Positions 11,402-22,349 of a stretch of DNA of 64,000 nt are shown in pieces. The stretch comes from Cylindrobasidium torrendii FP15055 ss-10 (Eukaryota > Basidiomycota > Agaricomycetes > Agaricales > Physalacriaceae): contig KN880436.1 of NCBI GenBank assembly GCA_000934385.1, positions 283,870-347,869 of the forward strand, in the 5' to 3' direction. The translations under genes were made by a program, and so were the position numbers. The notes under the pieces are model-generated. The model was not told the DNA's origin and ran no database searches. It worked only from the letters and a program-made list of their open reading frames with translations. How positions within the stretch are numbered: the stretch's first letter is position 1; the number at the start of each line of letters is the position of its first letter.

Positions 11402-11882
11402 TTCTTGGACTGTTGTAACTCTGGCTTCGAAACATGTAGAGTAGACTGGGCACTTCAGCTTCAGTACTTGATTGCGCAAGGGGAACATTACTTGATGTAA
11501 CATTTTGGTCATCGAGTGCGTGGCTCCGCCAACCGTGTCGCATTTGTGCGCACATCGGACGATTCTAGTGGACGCATAGAACATACACACACGTCCACGA
11601 GCCACAGACTGGCATCCTATGCTTGGCCAACCGCAGGCCGATCGTGTTGTCTGCTGACAAGGGTCATCCGTCGCCCACTAGTACAGTACCAGCCGGCTCG
11701 TACGACAACAAATTGGTCGGAGAACTTGTGAATTGTTCTAGTGACTGTATCCCATAGTCCTGACAGAAGGAATGTAAATTACAGAAAAACGTGAGGGTTA
11801 CAGAAAAGGGGCAGTGAATGCGTGAGAGCTGCACATAGTGGCGAGAAGGGTGTGGTAGGTAAATGGACGGGGGATAACGCGA
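11402..11882. other. intergenic, convergent 3' flanks
   Basis: Between the SKI2 and Rab5-like stops. No coding or RNA feature was recognised. Confidence 0.6.
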
Positions 11883-12836
11883 TTAGCATGCACAAGGGTC
11901 GTTAGAGTCACCAGCGGCCTGCTTATTGAGGTCGACAGCGGGACGTCCGGGAGTGTTGCGACTTGCACCAGCCCGTGGTGGAGGCGCCGTTAGCGGGAGC
12001 TTCTTGGCTAGATGGCGATTAGAATGAAAGGTGGAGTCGCGAGATCCGTGACGCACCAATGGCCATGAAGATGTCCGACACGCCATCACCAGACTTTGCG
12101 CTCGTCTCGCCCCACATCAAGCCCTCCTCGTCGGCGTATTTCTTAGCCTCCTCCTGTGATACCTGGCGGCGCGCTTCAAGGTCGCCCTTGTTTCCGCAGA
12201 GCGCGATGACTATGGACGGGTCCGCCTGTCGCTGCAGTTCCCGGATCCATGTACGAGCCTTCTCCAATGATGCGGGCTGTGTTATGTCATATACGACGAC
12301 GGCGCAGTTGGCATTGCGGTAGTACATCGGGGCCTGCCAGTAGTGAGGGGTTTGAAGCATGGCTGATTGTGAATGGACATACAAGGGACTGAGGAGAGGT
12401 TAGCAGAGTTCGCGAAATCAACGGCGATAAACGTACCTTGTATCGCTCCTGACCAGCGGTATCCCTGTAGAAATGTTACTTTGCCATCCAACAGTGCGGC
12501 GCGGGAACTTGCCATATCTCGAACTTGACACTGGTGTTGTGTTCCAGAGTCACTGTCTGCGTCAAGAAAGCGGCTGGGGGGACGTGAGATAGTTGCTGAG
12601 TTCGAAGGAGGATGCCGTACCGCCGATTGTACTTTCCCTGTAGTCGTCGAACTGGTCCTTGACGAATCGTAGAACCAAACTGCGGTAGTTGCCTCAGACT
12701 GCACTAGTTCCCACTATGGCTTGCGTACCTCGACTTTCCAACAGCGCTCTCCCCTGAAGTGGATAAGAGATTTGCACAGCGGGGTAATATTGACCGTACC
12801 GAGTAGAACAAGTTTAAACTGAAATTGCTTGGACAT
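11883..12836 (-). CDS. Rab5-family small GTPase (Vps21/Ypt5-like)
   Basis: Eight exons: 12836-12800, 12753-12729, 12679-12621, 12573-12513, 12464-12437, 12388-12383 (6 nt), 12333-12057, 12007-11883; 205 aa. G1 is GESAVGKSS, followed by RFVKDQFDDYRESTIGAAF (switch I with the Rab5-type TIGAAF), WDTAGQERYKSLAPMYYR (G3/switch II), GNKGDL (G4; usual NKxD) and TSAKSG (G5). The C-terminal CAC motif would be doubly prenylated. Rab5 GTPases control early endosome fusion. Intron 4 begins with GC (gcaagt), and a 6-nt exon encodes only Ser-Leu of switch II; without both assumptions the conserved motif is broken. Divergent from the RNA-binding protein gene. Confidence 0.95.
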
Positions 12837-13094
12837 GGTCGTCGTTATTCAAGTGACAAGTGCTCACACAGCCTGGCGCTCGGTGCGTGGAGTCTCAGGG
12901 GTGCTGTGCCGAGTTGCCGATCTGCCGAGCGATAAAAAACTCGCACTCCGGTCCGCATTCTTCTCCGAATCTTCCGTCACCATCTAACACATCCTTCTCT
13001 CTCGATAGCAGCGCGCTTGTTTGCTTCCCTTTTTACGACAAATTTCGCGCAAATTCGTACTTCAGAAGAACGTCCAAAGAAACTAGAAAACCGC
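12837..13094. promoter_or_regulatory. divergent promoter region, Rab5 and RRM protein genes
   Basis: 258 bp between opposed start codons, with pyrimidine-rich tracts before the RRM gene ATG. No TATA box was recognised. Confidence 0.45.
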
Positions 13095-15805
13095 ATGAAT
13101 CGCCATCATCCCTATGGGGGAAATTCAATGCACCGCGGCGGAGGGCCACCAGGTGGCGGATTCGGACCAGACAGATCTCATAGAGGTGGTGGAGGCGGTG
13201 GTCGTGGCGGCCGGAGTCGCGGAGGAGGACGTGGTGGCAGCGGCGGCGGAGGGGGATATGCTCCCAGTCCGTACGACGCGCCTCCACCCATGAGCGCACC
13301 ATACGATGCCTATGGGCAAGGCCAATCGGGGCCGCCTCCCATGGGATATGGAGGATATAGCGGGATGCCTCCTGGTCCGCCTCCACTCAACCCTTACGCC
13401 CATCAGAGTTATGGGCCCGGTCCCTCTGGCCCATATGGTGGGGCCCCAATGCCGCCGCCGCCGTCAGGATACAGCCCCGGGCATGCATATGGCGGAGGCA
13501 GCTATGTCAGTGAAGGTGCGCTAAACTTTGAGCTCAATATCCACACCGTTAGGTCCAGGGCGCACGCATAGTCAGCAGTGAGCTTGAGGCGAGCTAAATA
13601 CTGAGGCCAAGTCCGCGCTGAGATTGTCTTTGAACTTCTCGTGTCAGCAATCTTGAGGCTCGGCCCGCTGCGCCCTGCTCGTCTTCGCATTTTCCCTCTC
13701 ATCCGAAAGTATTCTTACGTTTGGCCTTGCTGTGGTAGGACGTTATCCAGATCCCGATGCATCGTATGGCGGTGGCCCAGCTCGTCGCCGTCCTGCTCCC
13801 CCGTTCAAGCATCGAGATGAAGCTATGATTGAAGAAAGGATTCAACGTGAACGCCCTTGTCGTACTCTCTTCATTCGCAATATTAAGGCAAGCTAGACTG
13901 CTAAGTATATTTCCACTTACTCAACGGCAATTTCAGTACGAGACAAACAGCGACGATGTTCGCCATCAGTTTGAAGAGCATGGCGATATCAAAACATTCT
14001 TTGATTTAATCTCTACTAGAGGAATGGTCTTTGTCACCTACGTGGGTTGTCAGGTTGGCCTGATTTACGCACATGCTGAATTCATTTAGTATGACCTTCG
14101 CGCCGCTGAGCGCGCTCGCGAACGACTCCAGGATACTGAGATTGGTGGCCGCCCAATTGATGTACATTACTCATTGCCTCGCGACGAGGATGGCGGCCGG
14201 GAAGTTGAAATGCAAGGGAATCTTTTGGTTGTGCTTCGTCAATCACCTTCTGGAGTTATCGACGACAATGAACTTCGCCGCGTACTGCAATCTTCCGGCG
14301 ATATCAAGCAGATCCGTCCCACTGCAAATGGCCGTCCCGACTCAAGATATGTCGAGTTCTTTGACACAAGGGTACTACAATTCGCATGCCATTGTGACTC
14401 AATCCTAATTACTATCTCTAGGGCGCTGTAGATGCACATGAACGTCTCCGCGACAAGCCCCTGCAGGACGGTGTTATGGACCTTGAATATGCCTGGGACA
14501 TTCAAAACGAAGGTGGAAAGTAAGTGCATGCGTTGTCTGCGGCGAATGCAAGCTCACGGTCCATCAGTAACGGTGGTGGTGCAGGTGCTGGACGTGGCGG
14601 CGGTGGGGCCGGACGAGGAGGAAGAGGCCGTGGGCGTGGTCGTGGCGACGCTCATATGGGTGGCCCCGGACGTGAATCCGACAGTGGCTGGGACCGACGT
14701 GGTGGTCGTGACGATCGCGGCCGTGATGACATGTATGACCGTGGTGGCGGTCGCGGGGGACGTGGTGGGTACGGAGCAGGCGGCGGTGGAGGATATGGCG
14801 GGCCGCCATCTAACTATGGGCCACCTCCCGACGACAGATCTGATGATCGCGGTCGTAGTTGGTCCTCGGGGCCGTCGCCATATGGCGGCCCGCCCCCGCC
14901 TCGTGATGGGCCTCCCCCAGGATGGGGCGCACCCGGTGGCTCGATGCCATCGTATGCGGGTCCCCCCATCAGCATGGTTGGTCCGCCCGACATGGGACCC
15001 CCACCGAATGGCGAAGACAGATTTGAGCAAGCGAAAAAGGTTCAAGAGGTGTGTTGTAGCTCGTTCTGGGTGGTAATGAACCAAGCTAATGCGATCTTTA
15101 GCTGCTCGCTGCCCTCAAGGCTCCTAGTACTGCTGGGCCAGTCCCGACACCGCCGCCTTCTGCAGGGCCGCCGCCTGGCTCTGGAGGACCTCCCCCAGGC
15201 AACTTCTTCGGCGGTATGCCACCAATCAACAATGCCATGCCCTTGCCCTTGCCACATCCATTGCCCTCATCGAATGGAATGGGAATACCTCCTCCTGGGA
15301 TGGGCCTCCCACCACCACCTGCGATGGGGAATTTGCCGATGTCCTCAGCTGGCACGAGCGGATTGCCTCCTCCGCCAATGGGCCTCCCAGCGCCGTCAGG
15401 GAGCATGGGTTTACCGCATCCACCACATTTGAACTCAGGGCCTCCAGGAAACTACGGAGGCTATCAGCCCTCCCAATCGACGCTGCCGCCGCTTCCAGGA
15501 TCAGTTCCACCGCGTCCCCAGACACATACACCTCAAAACCAACATCGTAACCAGAATGGTGCACCATCGCCCACGCAGATGCCGTCAACGCCGCCGAGCT
15601 CGGGTGGTGGGGCACCGCAAGGGTTGCCGCCGAATATTATGGCGCTCGTGCAGGCAAGTCAACAAGGGCAGGGCGGAGGTGGTGCGCCGCCGTCTGCAGA
15701 TCAGACCGCAAACTTGAACCAGTTGATGGCTTTGCTCGGGGTGAGTAACCTGCATGTTCTTGTTGAAGGGGTGCCTGACCTTTTCCTTAGGCCCAAGCCC
15801 GCTAG
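13095..15805 (+). CDS. two-RRM, RGG- and proline-rich RNA-binding protein (Mei2-like arrangement)
   Basis: Eight exons: 13095-13515, 13739-13887, 13937-14041, 14090-14371, 14422-14519, 14568-15048, 15102-15740, 15791-15805; 729 aa. The N terminus is Gly/Arg- then Pro/Gly/Tyr-rich. RRM1 has RNP2 TLFIRNIK and RNP1-like GMVFVTYYDLRAAERA; a second RRM starts at NLLVVLRQSP and contains RYVEFFDTRGAVDA. A long RGG region follows, then a Pro/Gly/Met-rich tail ending LMALLGAQAR. The pair of RRMs with disordered flanks resembles Mei2-like regulators, but the C-terminal Mei2 RRM3 was not seen. Intron 1 is 224 nt, long for this genome. Intron 2 is GC-AG (13888-13936), because reading past gcaagc meets a stop. 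Role probably mRNA regulation; exact orthology unsettled. Confidence 0.88.
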
Positions 15806-15837
15806 GTTTGGTGAACCTCTGATTCGAGTCGGCTTAA

Positions 15838-15909
15838 GGATGAGGATGAGATGAGATGAGTGAGGATGAGACGAGTGAGGATGAGACGATTGAGGATGAG
15901 ATGAGATGA
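15838..15909. repeat. imperfect GATGA microsatellite
   Basis: Runs of gatga/ggatgag/agacga units just 3' of the RRM protein stop codon, about 72 bp, probably in the 3' UTR. Confidence 0.8.
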
Positions 15910-17778
15910 AATTGAGTTTGTAGAACAAATTGACCTGAGGATAAGGACCCCCCAACGGCCTTGTCATCCTGTTCCAAGACTTGCGGTGCATACACGCTCC
16001 CTTTCTTTGAGTAACTCCAGCATCCCCACCAAGCGTTTGGTGCTCGTATTGCTACCATTAACATTATATATGTATTCGTGCACCATTGTTTATAATGTCA
16101 ATTTTGCCTGCTTGTTCAATAATTAGCGACGTCGTTTTACAACGGATGGATGGTACATTTCAACGTTAGAGTAGGGTAGTATTGCCTGCGTAGCTCTTTC
16201 GGATACTCCAACAGTGAATGTCGAACATAACGACGGGGTGGTAGTATAATACAAGCAATTGATTTACACCCTATGACATAGACTGTTCAGGAAGTCAATG
16301 CATCACCTGCTATTGGACCCAATCTGAGTATACATAGATGGCATGGTATTTCTGTTGAGAATGTCAGGACTTCGCAGTCATAACTAGCGACGTAGGGGAA
16401 CTGCGTGAACATAATTGTCCGTTGATTATACGTAGGGTCCGAATTTGTGATGGCTGACTCGCCTCAGGTTATAAATCGTCAATGCTATGTTAGTCTTCGA
16501 ATTTAATCGCCATCGATGGAGAACCCAAAGCACAATATCCACATACACGCGCTGCGGCCGTTATGTATGATCTATATGTAATATTTCCTCGGGCTTGTTA
16601 CACGCACGAAAGAACAATGCGATGTGGAATAGTTCGAGTACTAAGATATATTGAGGCACTAAGTTCGAAGGGCATGCGGAACTCGAACTCGAGACTCGTC
16701 GACTTCTAATCAGAATAGATTATCGTTTTTTTGCACTCCGGTGCCCTTTTTGTCATGTCCGAGAGCAGGCTTGGTTTCTAGATTGCCAAATGGGGTACAA
16801 GGCGACCTGCGCCAACGAAGCGAGCCTGAGGCCACGAATTGCTGTACATAAGGTTGTGTGTCATTAGTTAGTGGTGCAATGACATTGGGGGTAGTGGATA
16901 AGTATTGGTCGGGGCTAAGGTTGTCTAGATATCACATCCACCGTGTCCAACTGGAGAAATAGATGGAAGGGACAAGCGCTTATGACTTTGCCGAGAATAA
17001 AATCGTGCATTGCACATCATTTATATGCTTCGCAGCCGCTGCGGGCGGACACACACTGAGGACCACCTGCATGTTTTCGGTGACTATCTGTGCCATCGAC
17101 ATGGCGGGTTCAATGAATGACTAGGATGCGCCTTTGTGCTGGGTGCGTATGGCCGTTCTGAGTGTCCTTCCTCGAAGGCCTGGACCTCCGCGGGTTTCAG
17201 TGGCGCAGTGGCATGGTGGCACGGCATCTCGCGTTGGCTCGCATGGATGTCTGTTCCTACAGCCAAGCTGAGTACGCTGTTCCTACGGGTATTCTTGAAC
17301 GGAGTTTCATTACATCCTTCAACTCAGCATTCAACAATAAGGTTTGGACCTCTGGAGATCAATCATCGTTCAATCGTCTGAATCCGAGCTGTTGAATGCT
17401 GATGTGCTCTGAGTCGACTGTAAATTGTCTTTACATCCGAACAAGAACATATCTCTATTATCTGGGCGTGTGGCGGTCCGTCACTTCTAACCAACGGTTC
17501 CAAATATTAGGTGAATTTCATGTCGACCCAATACTGATACTACTTAGTATCTGTCCTGGAGATGCAGGGAACTCCCACTGAATTGTAACACCCAGTCTGT
17601 CAACCAAACATACAAACATTCATCTCAGACCCGACGCCTTTCCGCTAGAGTCCGACGTAATGAGGAGTATGCAGCATAATTTCCACTCGCTTTGACATGA
17701 AATCGAACTCTCACCAGTCGATCTGGCGTTGCCATCAAATTTGAATCAGAGTCCCTCTGCTCCCCACCATGTATCAAC
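15910..17778. other. gene-poor intergenic stretch
   Basis: About 1.9 kb with only short incoherent frames. A fragment at 16701-16725 resembles the anticodon arm of a fungal tRNA-Arg(UCU), but the rest of the tRNA is missing. The last part must contain the AIM9-like promoter. Confidence 0.5.
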
Positions 17779-19723
17779 ATGTTTGGCCGGTGTCCGAAGA
17801 TTCCTTGGCCACGACTCTTTTCAGCTAGAGTATCACCTCTGCGTCTTCGCCGCCCACTCTCGTCTCTCAATTCCTCTTTCACGAGACACATCACGACCAC
17901 GACCTCGACTAGTCAACTCTCTTCTCGTCCATGGCACAATGCGGTAGAACCAGAGTCTCTCATGATGGACCCAGAGAGTAGTGAACTCTTTAATTATACA
18001 ACCGGACGTTTTCTGTACGTCTGCGTTTTATCTCTTCTTTGCCTAGTTCATGATGTGAGGCCCTCAGTACCAACGACGCCCGTCGCCTCCAAGAGCGCAG
18101 ACGCGTCTTCAATATTCCCGGGCTTTTCAACATCATTGCCCAAGCAGTCCACTGTGAGCCCGGGCAAATCGTCGACTTCCGAAAACTTGGAGAGGGCGGC
18201 CTTAACCGCGTATTTCTAGTTACACTGGATACCGGATTGCGGCTCGTCGCTCGAATCCCCTATCCCCTCCTTACTCCCAAAGCTCATGCTGTCGCCAGTG
18301 AAGTTGCAACTATGGACTTTCTGCGTCTCAAGGGTCTCCCTGTTCCCAAGGTCTACTCTTATTCGTTTACGTCGGACAACGAGGCCGGAACGGAATATGT
18401 CTTGATGGAGTATGTGAAGGGCATCGACTTGAGCGGGATATGGGCAGATCTCAAAGAGCACGAAATCATATCACTGATGGACCAGCTCACGACGGTCGAG
18501 TCCGCGTTGATGTCCATCGCTTTCCCCGCTGGCGGCAGCATCTACTACACCAACGACTTGCAGGAGCTAGGGAGCGAGGGCGTTCTTCTTGACGGCCAGT
18601 TAGATGGCAATGCGTCGGAAGAGAAGCGATTCTGCATTGGGCCTGATTTGTCGGTGCCCTTGTGGTACGGTCGAAGAGAACAGCTGGAGGTTTTCCGAGG
18701 TCCCTGTACGTTACGCTTTCCTTGTTTCTTCTAACCTCAAGTTCTCACTTGTTCACGATCACAGATGAAGATGCAAAATCCGTGTTACTCGCTGGAGCTA
18801 TGAAAGAGCTCGCGTATCTTGACCAATTCGGCGCACCGAGGGCACCGTACGAGCGCTTGCGGAGGGAACATTATAACTACGAGCAGCAGCCGCCATCCGA
18901 CCATGCCCAAAATCTTGGCCGTTATGTTCGTCTCGCGCCTTCGCTTGTGCCAGACGATAGTACCCTCAGTGCTTTCTGCATTCGGCACCCCGACCTCACC
19001 GACAGTAATATTCGGGTTTCGACAGAAAACGGCGGTTTGCAGATCCTCAGCGTCCTAGACTGGCAGCATGCTACTGTTCTTCCTCTCTTCCTCCATGCTG
19101 GAATCCCCGGCTTCATTCAAAACGAAGAGGACGATGTCTCTCGGAAGATGATAGCGCCCAAGTTACCCGACGATTTCGACAAGCTACCGGGGGAAGAACA
19201 AGAGCAAGAGAGGGAGCTCCTCCGTCGTCGTTTGGTTCATTATCATTACGTCCTGAGCACAGCGACGTATAACAGGGTCCATCACAAAGGTTTTGTCTAC
19301 CCGTTGAATTCGTTCCGCCGCCGCATCTTCATCCATGCATCTGCTATATGGGAAGGCGAGACCATCAAGCTGCTGTGTGCGCTGATAGACTTGGTACTTG
19401 GCTGGGAGGATATCGTGACGGATGGTACACCGTGCCCTCTCGTGTTCACAGAGGAGGAGATTCGTGCGGCGGACAAACTTCATCGGGCTCTAACGACTAC
19501 AGAAGGGCAGGAAATGTTCCTTCGATATCATGTTGGTTATGGGGATGATACTTGGGTGCCTACGGCTCATTACGAGACAGCCAAAGCATTGGGCGAGGAG
19601 CTGAAGCGAAGGACATTGGAGGCATGTGCGGGTGTCGAGGATTCCGACAAGGTGTATGGTGCGGTCCAAGCGAACTGGCCCTTGGATGATATGGACGAAG
19701 CGGAATTCGAGGAGTTCAAGTAG
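17779..19723 (+). CDS. AIM9-like mitochondrial phosphotransferase (APH fold)
   Basis: Three exons, 17779-18018, 18060-18705 and 18765-19723; 614 aa. The first 55 residues are rich in Arg, Ser, Leu and Thr with almost no acidic residues (MFGRCPKIPWPRLFSAR...), a good mitochondrial presequence, which is why the upstream ATG was chosen. Then come the family landmarks ELFNYTTGRFLY, VDFRKLGEGGLNRVFLV (nucleotide-binding loop), RLVARIPYP, SEVATMDFLR, GTEYVLMEYVKG, FCIRHPDLTDSNIRV (HPDL-x-x-N catalytic loop) and LSVLDWQHATVLPLF (DW magnesium site). This is the fungal family around yeast Aim9, aminoglycoside-phosphotransferase-like kinases whose substrate is unknown. The 18018/18060 junction rests on the sequence frame and could shift by a few residues. 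Confidence 0.9.
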
Positions 19724-22349
19724 GGACTAAACCATTTCACATGCTATAACCCTCCGCCGTTCATCGAAATTGCTATCATTCAGATTCAGGAAAGAACAAA
19801 TCCTGGACGTCTTGCTTGACCCAGTCATTACTTTGCGAGCTTACTCTTTCTTCCAAAAACAAAGCATCTGTCGACGCGGCTCCTGCAGACTTCACAGTAT
19901 GCATATTGAGGTGACGGTGACTACAATGTTAGCGAAATGATATCAAATGCTATATTCTGGAAGCCTATACTGCCGTTTATGCACATTTGACCGGCCTTTG
20001 ATAGATTGGTGAGCAATGTAGAGTTATCCTCAGAGTAAAACTCATCTCGCAGATTCCCGGAGACAATGAGACGAGTACAACACAGCTAACTTGAAGCTCA
20101 GCGCTCAGCACTGAGTTCTGAGTAGGTAGCATCGAGTATTGGATTATCAGACGCCGCGCTTCAGTGACTTGAGCCTTGCGTCGACAAAGCCGTGCGTGGA
20201 CTAAACTCTTCTCGAATCTGACCTACATGTTGTTGAGGGAAGAGCGCCTCGAGGTCGCCCTTTGCATTCGAGGGTGCCAGTTTGTGTGGCTCCTGCGTTG
20301 AAGAGGCTCCCAAGGGTGATTCCAACAGACCAGCCACATATTCAATTTCAGATGAGACTGCGTCACCGGATGGGAACGAGGCGCAGCCCGCAAGCTGAGG
20401 CATAGCCAAAGGGCTAAGTACCACCCCTTCGAGTGAAGTAGGATGACGCCAAATGTGACTGGCAACTGCGTTTTGCTTGCTGCGTGTAGGGTGGGAAGAG
20501 CAGGCCCGTGAGCTAGAAGTGTGATTGTTCACAGCTATGTGCGAGTGGATCTCCCCCCAGCTGCGGTCTCCGCAACTTACAGATACGGGGAAAGAGCTAC
20601 TCACAGGAGGATGGGGAATGCCGATGTAATGCTTACAGCGGGGAGAGGGAGTGATGCAAGTCCTAATGATTGGGAGTAGTGGCACCCTTTGAAAGAAGAT
20701 GTTACACTTACCCATAGCAGGAGGATAGATAATTCAAAGTATTATCATAGGCCGTGAGTAAGCCCCGGATTCATGTCGGCCATCTGTAGTGTGTGATTCA
20801 AAGGAATGACAACTAAGTAGGTTCGTAGCACATTGAGGCATTTCCCACGGTCGTATTGAATGTCAGCGTGATTCTGCCCGCGCTCCGCGTATCTCTCGAC
20901 GCGTGGGAGAGTCTTGGTACCTACAATATATATGTTGGGAGGCCTCGGGTAAGTCCAAGCAGGTTCACGAGGCTCACGGAATACAATGGGGATTCCTAAA
21001 CGAGTGTTGGTCAATGCTGTGAATCGTTTGCTCTGCGAGGTAATCAGAAAATTCCCAGTCTAAGATGCCTCAATTTTCAGGGAAAGACATGATGTGAATA
21101 AGGTGGGGAAGCGTCTATTGTAAGGGAAGCCATATATACTTACTACTCGGGAATTGAGGCTCAGATCGCTTACAATCGAGACGGCGAAAAGACTTTCATG
21201 CTGCCCGTAGCTACATGCGTCCCGTCTAACAGCTGGAGGAGGGACTCGGGAATGCTAGAAAATCTGAGAGCGCCAGAAACGTGTGGGCTGGTAAACGTCT
21301 AACTGGACTCACCTCGAACCTCAGGCTTGCGTTTACCTGGACCGTGGAGGCAAAGGCAATGCAGTACTACAACGGAATGCTACACGGTCCGTCGTTGAAT
21401 GGTGACTGATCCCGTCACTCAGTTTAAAGTCTATGCTAGCATGGGAAACTGGAGTGCGAGCGCCTGATTTCAAGCAGAAGCTTCCGTGTGGATTGAATGT
21501 TGGGAGGACATTGGAGCAGAGATAAGAAGCGACCATTGTCAATTCCTGTCCTGGTTCAGATGGATGAAGGATGCATGAGTTCGAGACGCCCCTTGCTGGT
21601 GGGAGGAGGACACGAGGCGGAGATAGCGGTTGACCTAGCAAAGCTAGCTCGTGGACTCCCCTGGCAAATGCCGGAGAGCTACTATCTGGCCTATAGACCT
21701 TTGAATATTCCTTGCACACCGGCCGAGTCAAACCTTTGTGAGGAGCAGTGTTTTCTCATCTCACCAGTAACCAACTGTAGTGGCGTTGATGTTACGTTGA
21801 TGGAAGTCTCTGAGAGCACGCCGCGAATGCGTGGGGGATGATGACGACGACTATTCAGCGCGCCTCGACATGCGGAAGAACTACAAAGGGAGGATACACA
21901 TCCAAAAAACATGCGATAAGCGCCACTGTGAATCCTCATTGAGAGCAGTAACAAATAGTGAAGGAGCGAGTAAAGCAGCGAATGTGACAGGGCTGGGAGA
22001 CGGATTTGATACCGTGATAAGGAAAACGAGAGGTCGACGAGAGGATGAGCGGGGTGCATGCGTTGATGAGAGGGGGAAAAGATGGAATAACTGACGGGAT
22101 CGTCGTGAGAAGGAAACAGAGCGAGCGGCGACGCCCCATTGGGGAATAGGTCCAACTGGCACCGCTGTTCAAACGGACTGAGTGCATGGATTGATCCATC
22201 AGCCACCGCTACCTCGGAACCTCGAGGCAAAGATAATCAAAAATGCTCCGAGGTATATCAAGCCCGAGGAAGGGCTTCGTCATATCCTTTCTCCCCACCC
22301 CAAGCGTTAGCGTACTACTCTACCGCCACATTTCTGCTTTGCAAGTCGA
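19724..22349. other. long gene-poor interval
   Basis: About 2.6 kb. Minus-strand frames at 20161-20715 (184 aa) and 21691-22230 (179 aa) are open but have no recognisable motif and no consistent splice structure, so they are not called. The interval could hold non-coding transcripts or the upstream control region of the next gene. Confidence 0.5.

Noticed and set aside
14554..15084. 176-codon minus frame
   Set aside because: Produced by the G-rich RGG coding region on the other strand.
16701..16732. tRNA-Arg(UCU)-like anticodon arm followed by a T run
   Set aside because: The stretch gacttctaatcagaa matches the fungal anticodon arm, but there is no D arm, no T arm and the stem does not pair; not a functional tRNA.
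17203..17260. A-box-like TGGCGCAGTGGC
   Set aside because: No matching B box or cloverleaf in the following 80 nt.
20161..20715. 184-codon minus-strand frame
   Set aside because: No motif, no ordered composition and no intron structure; lies in a gene-poor interval.
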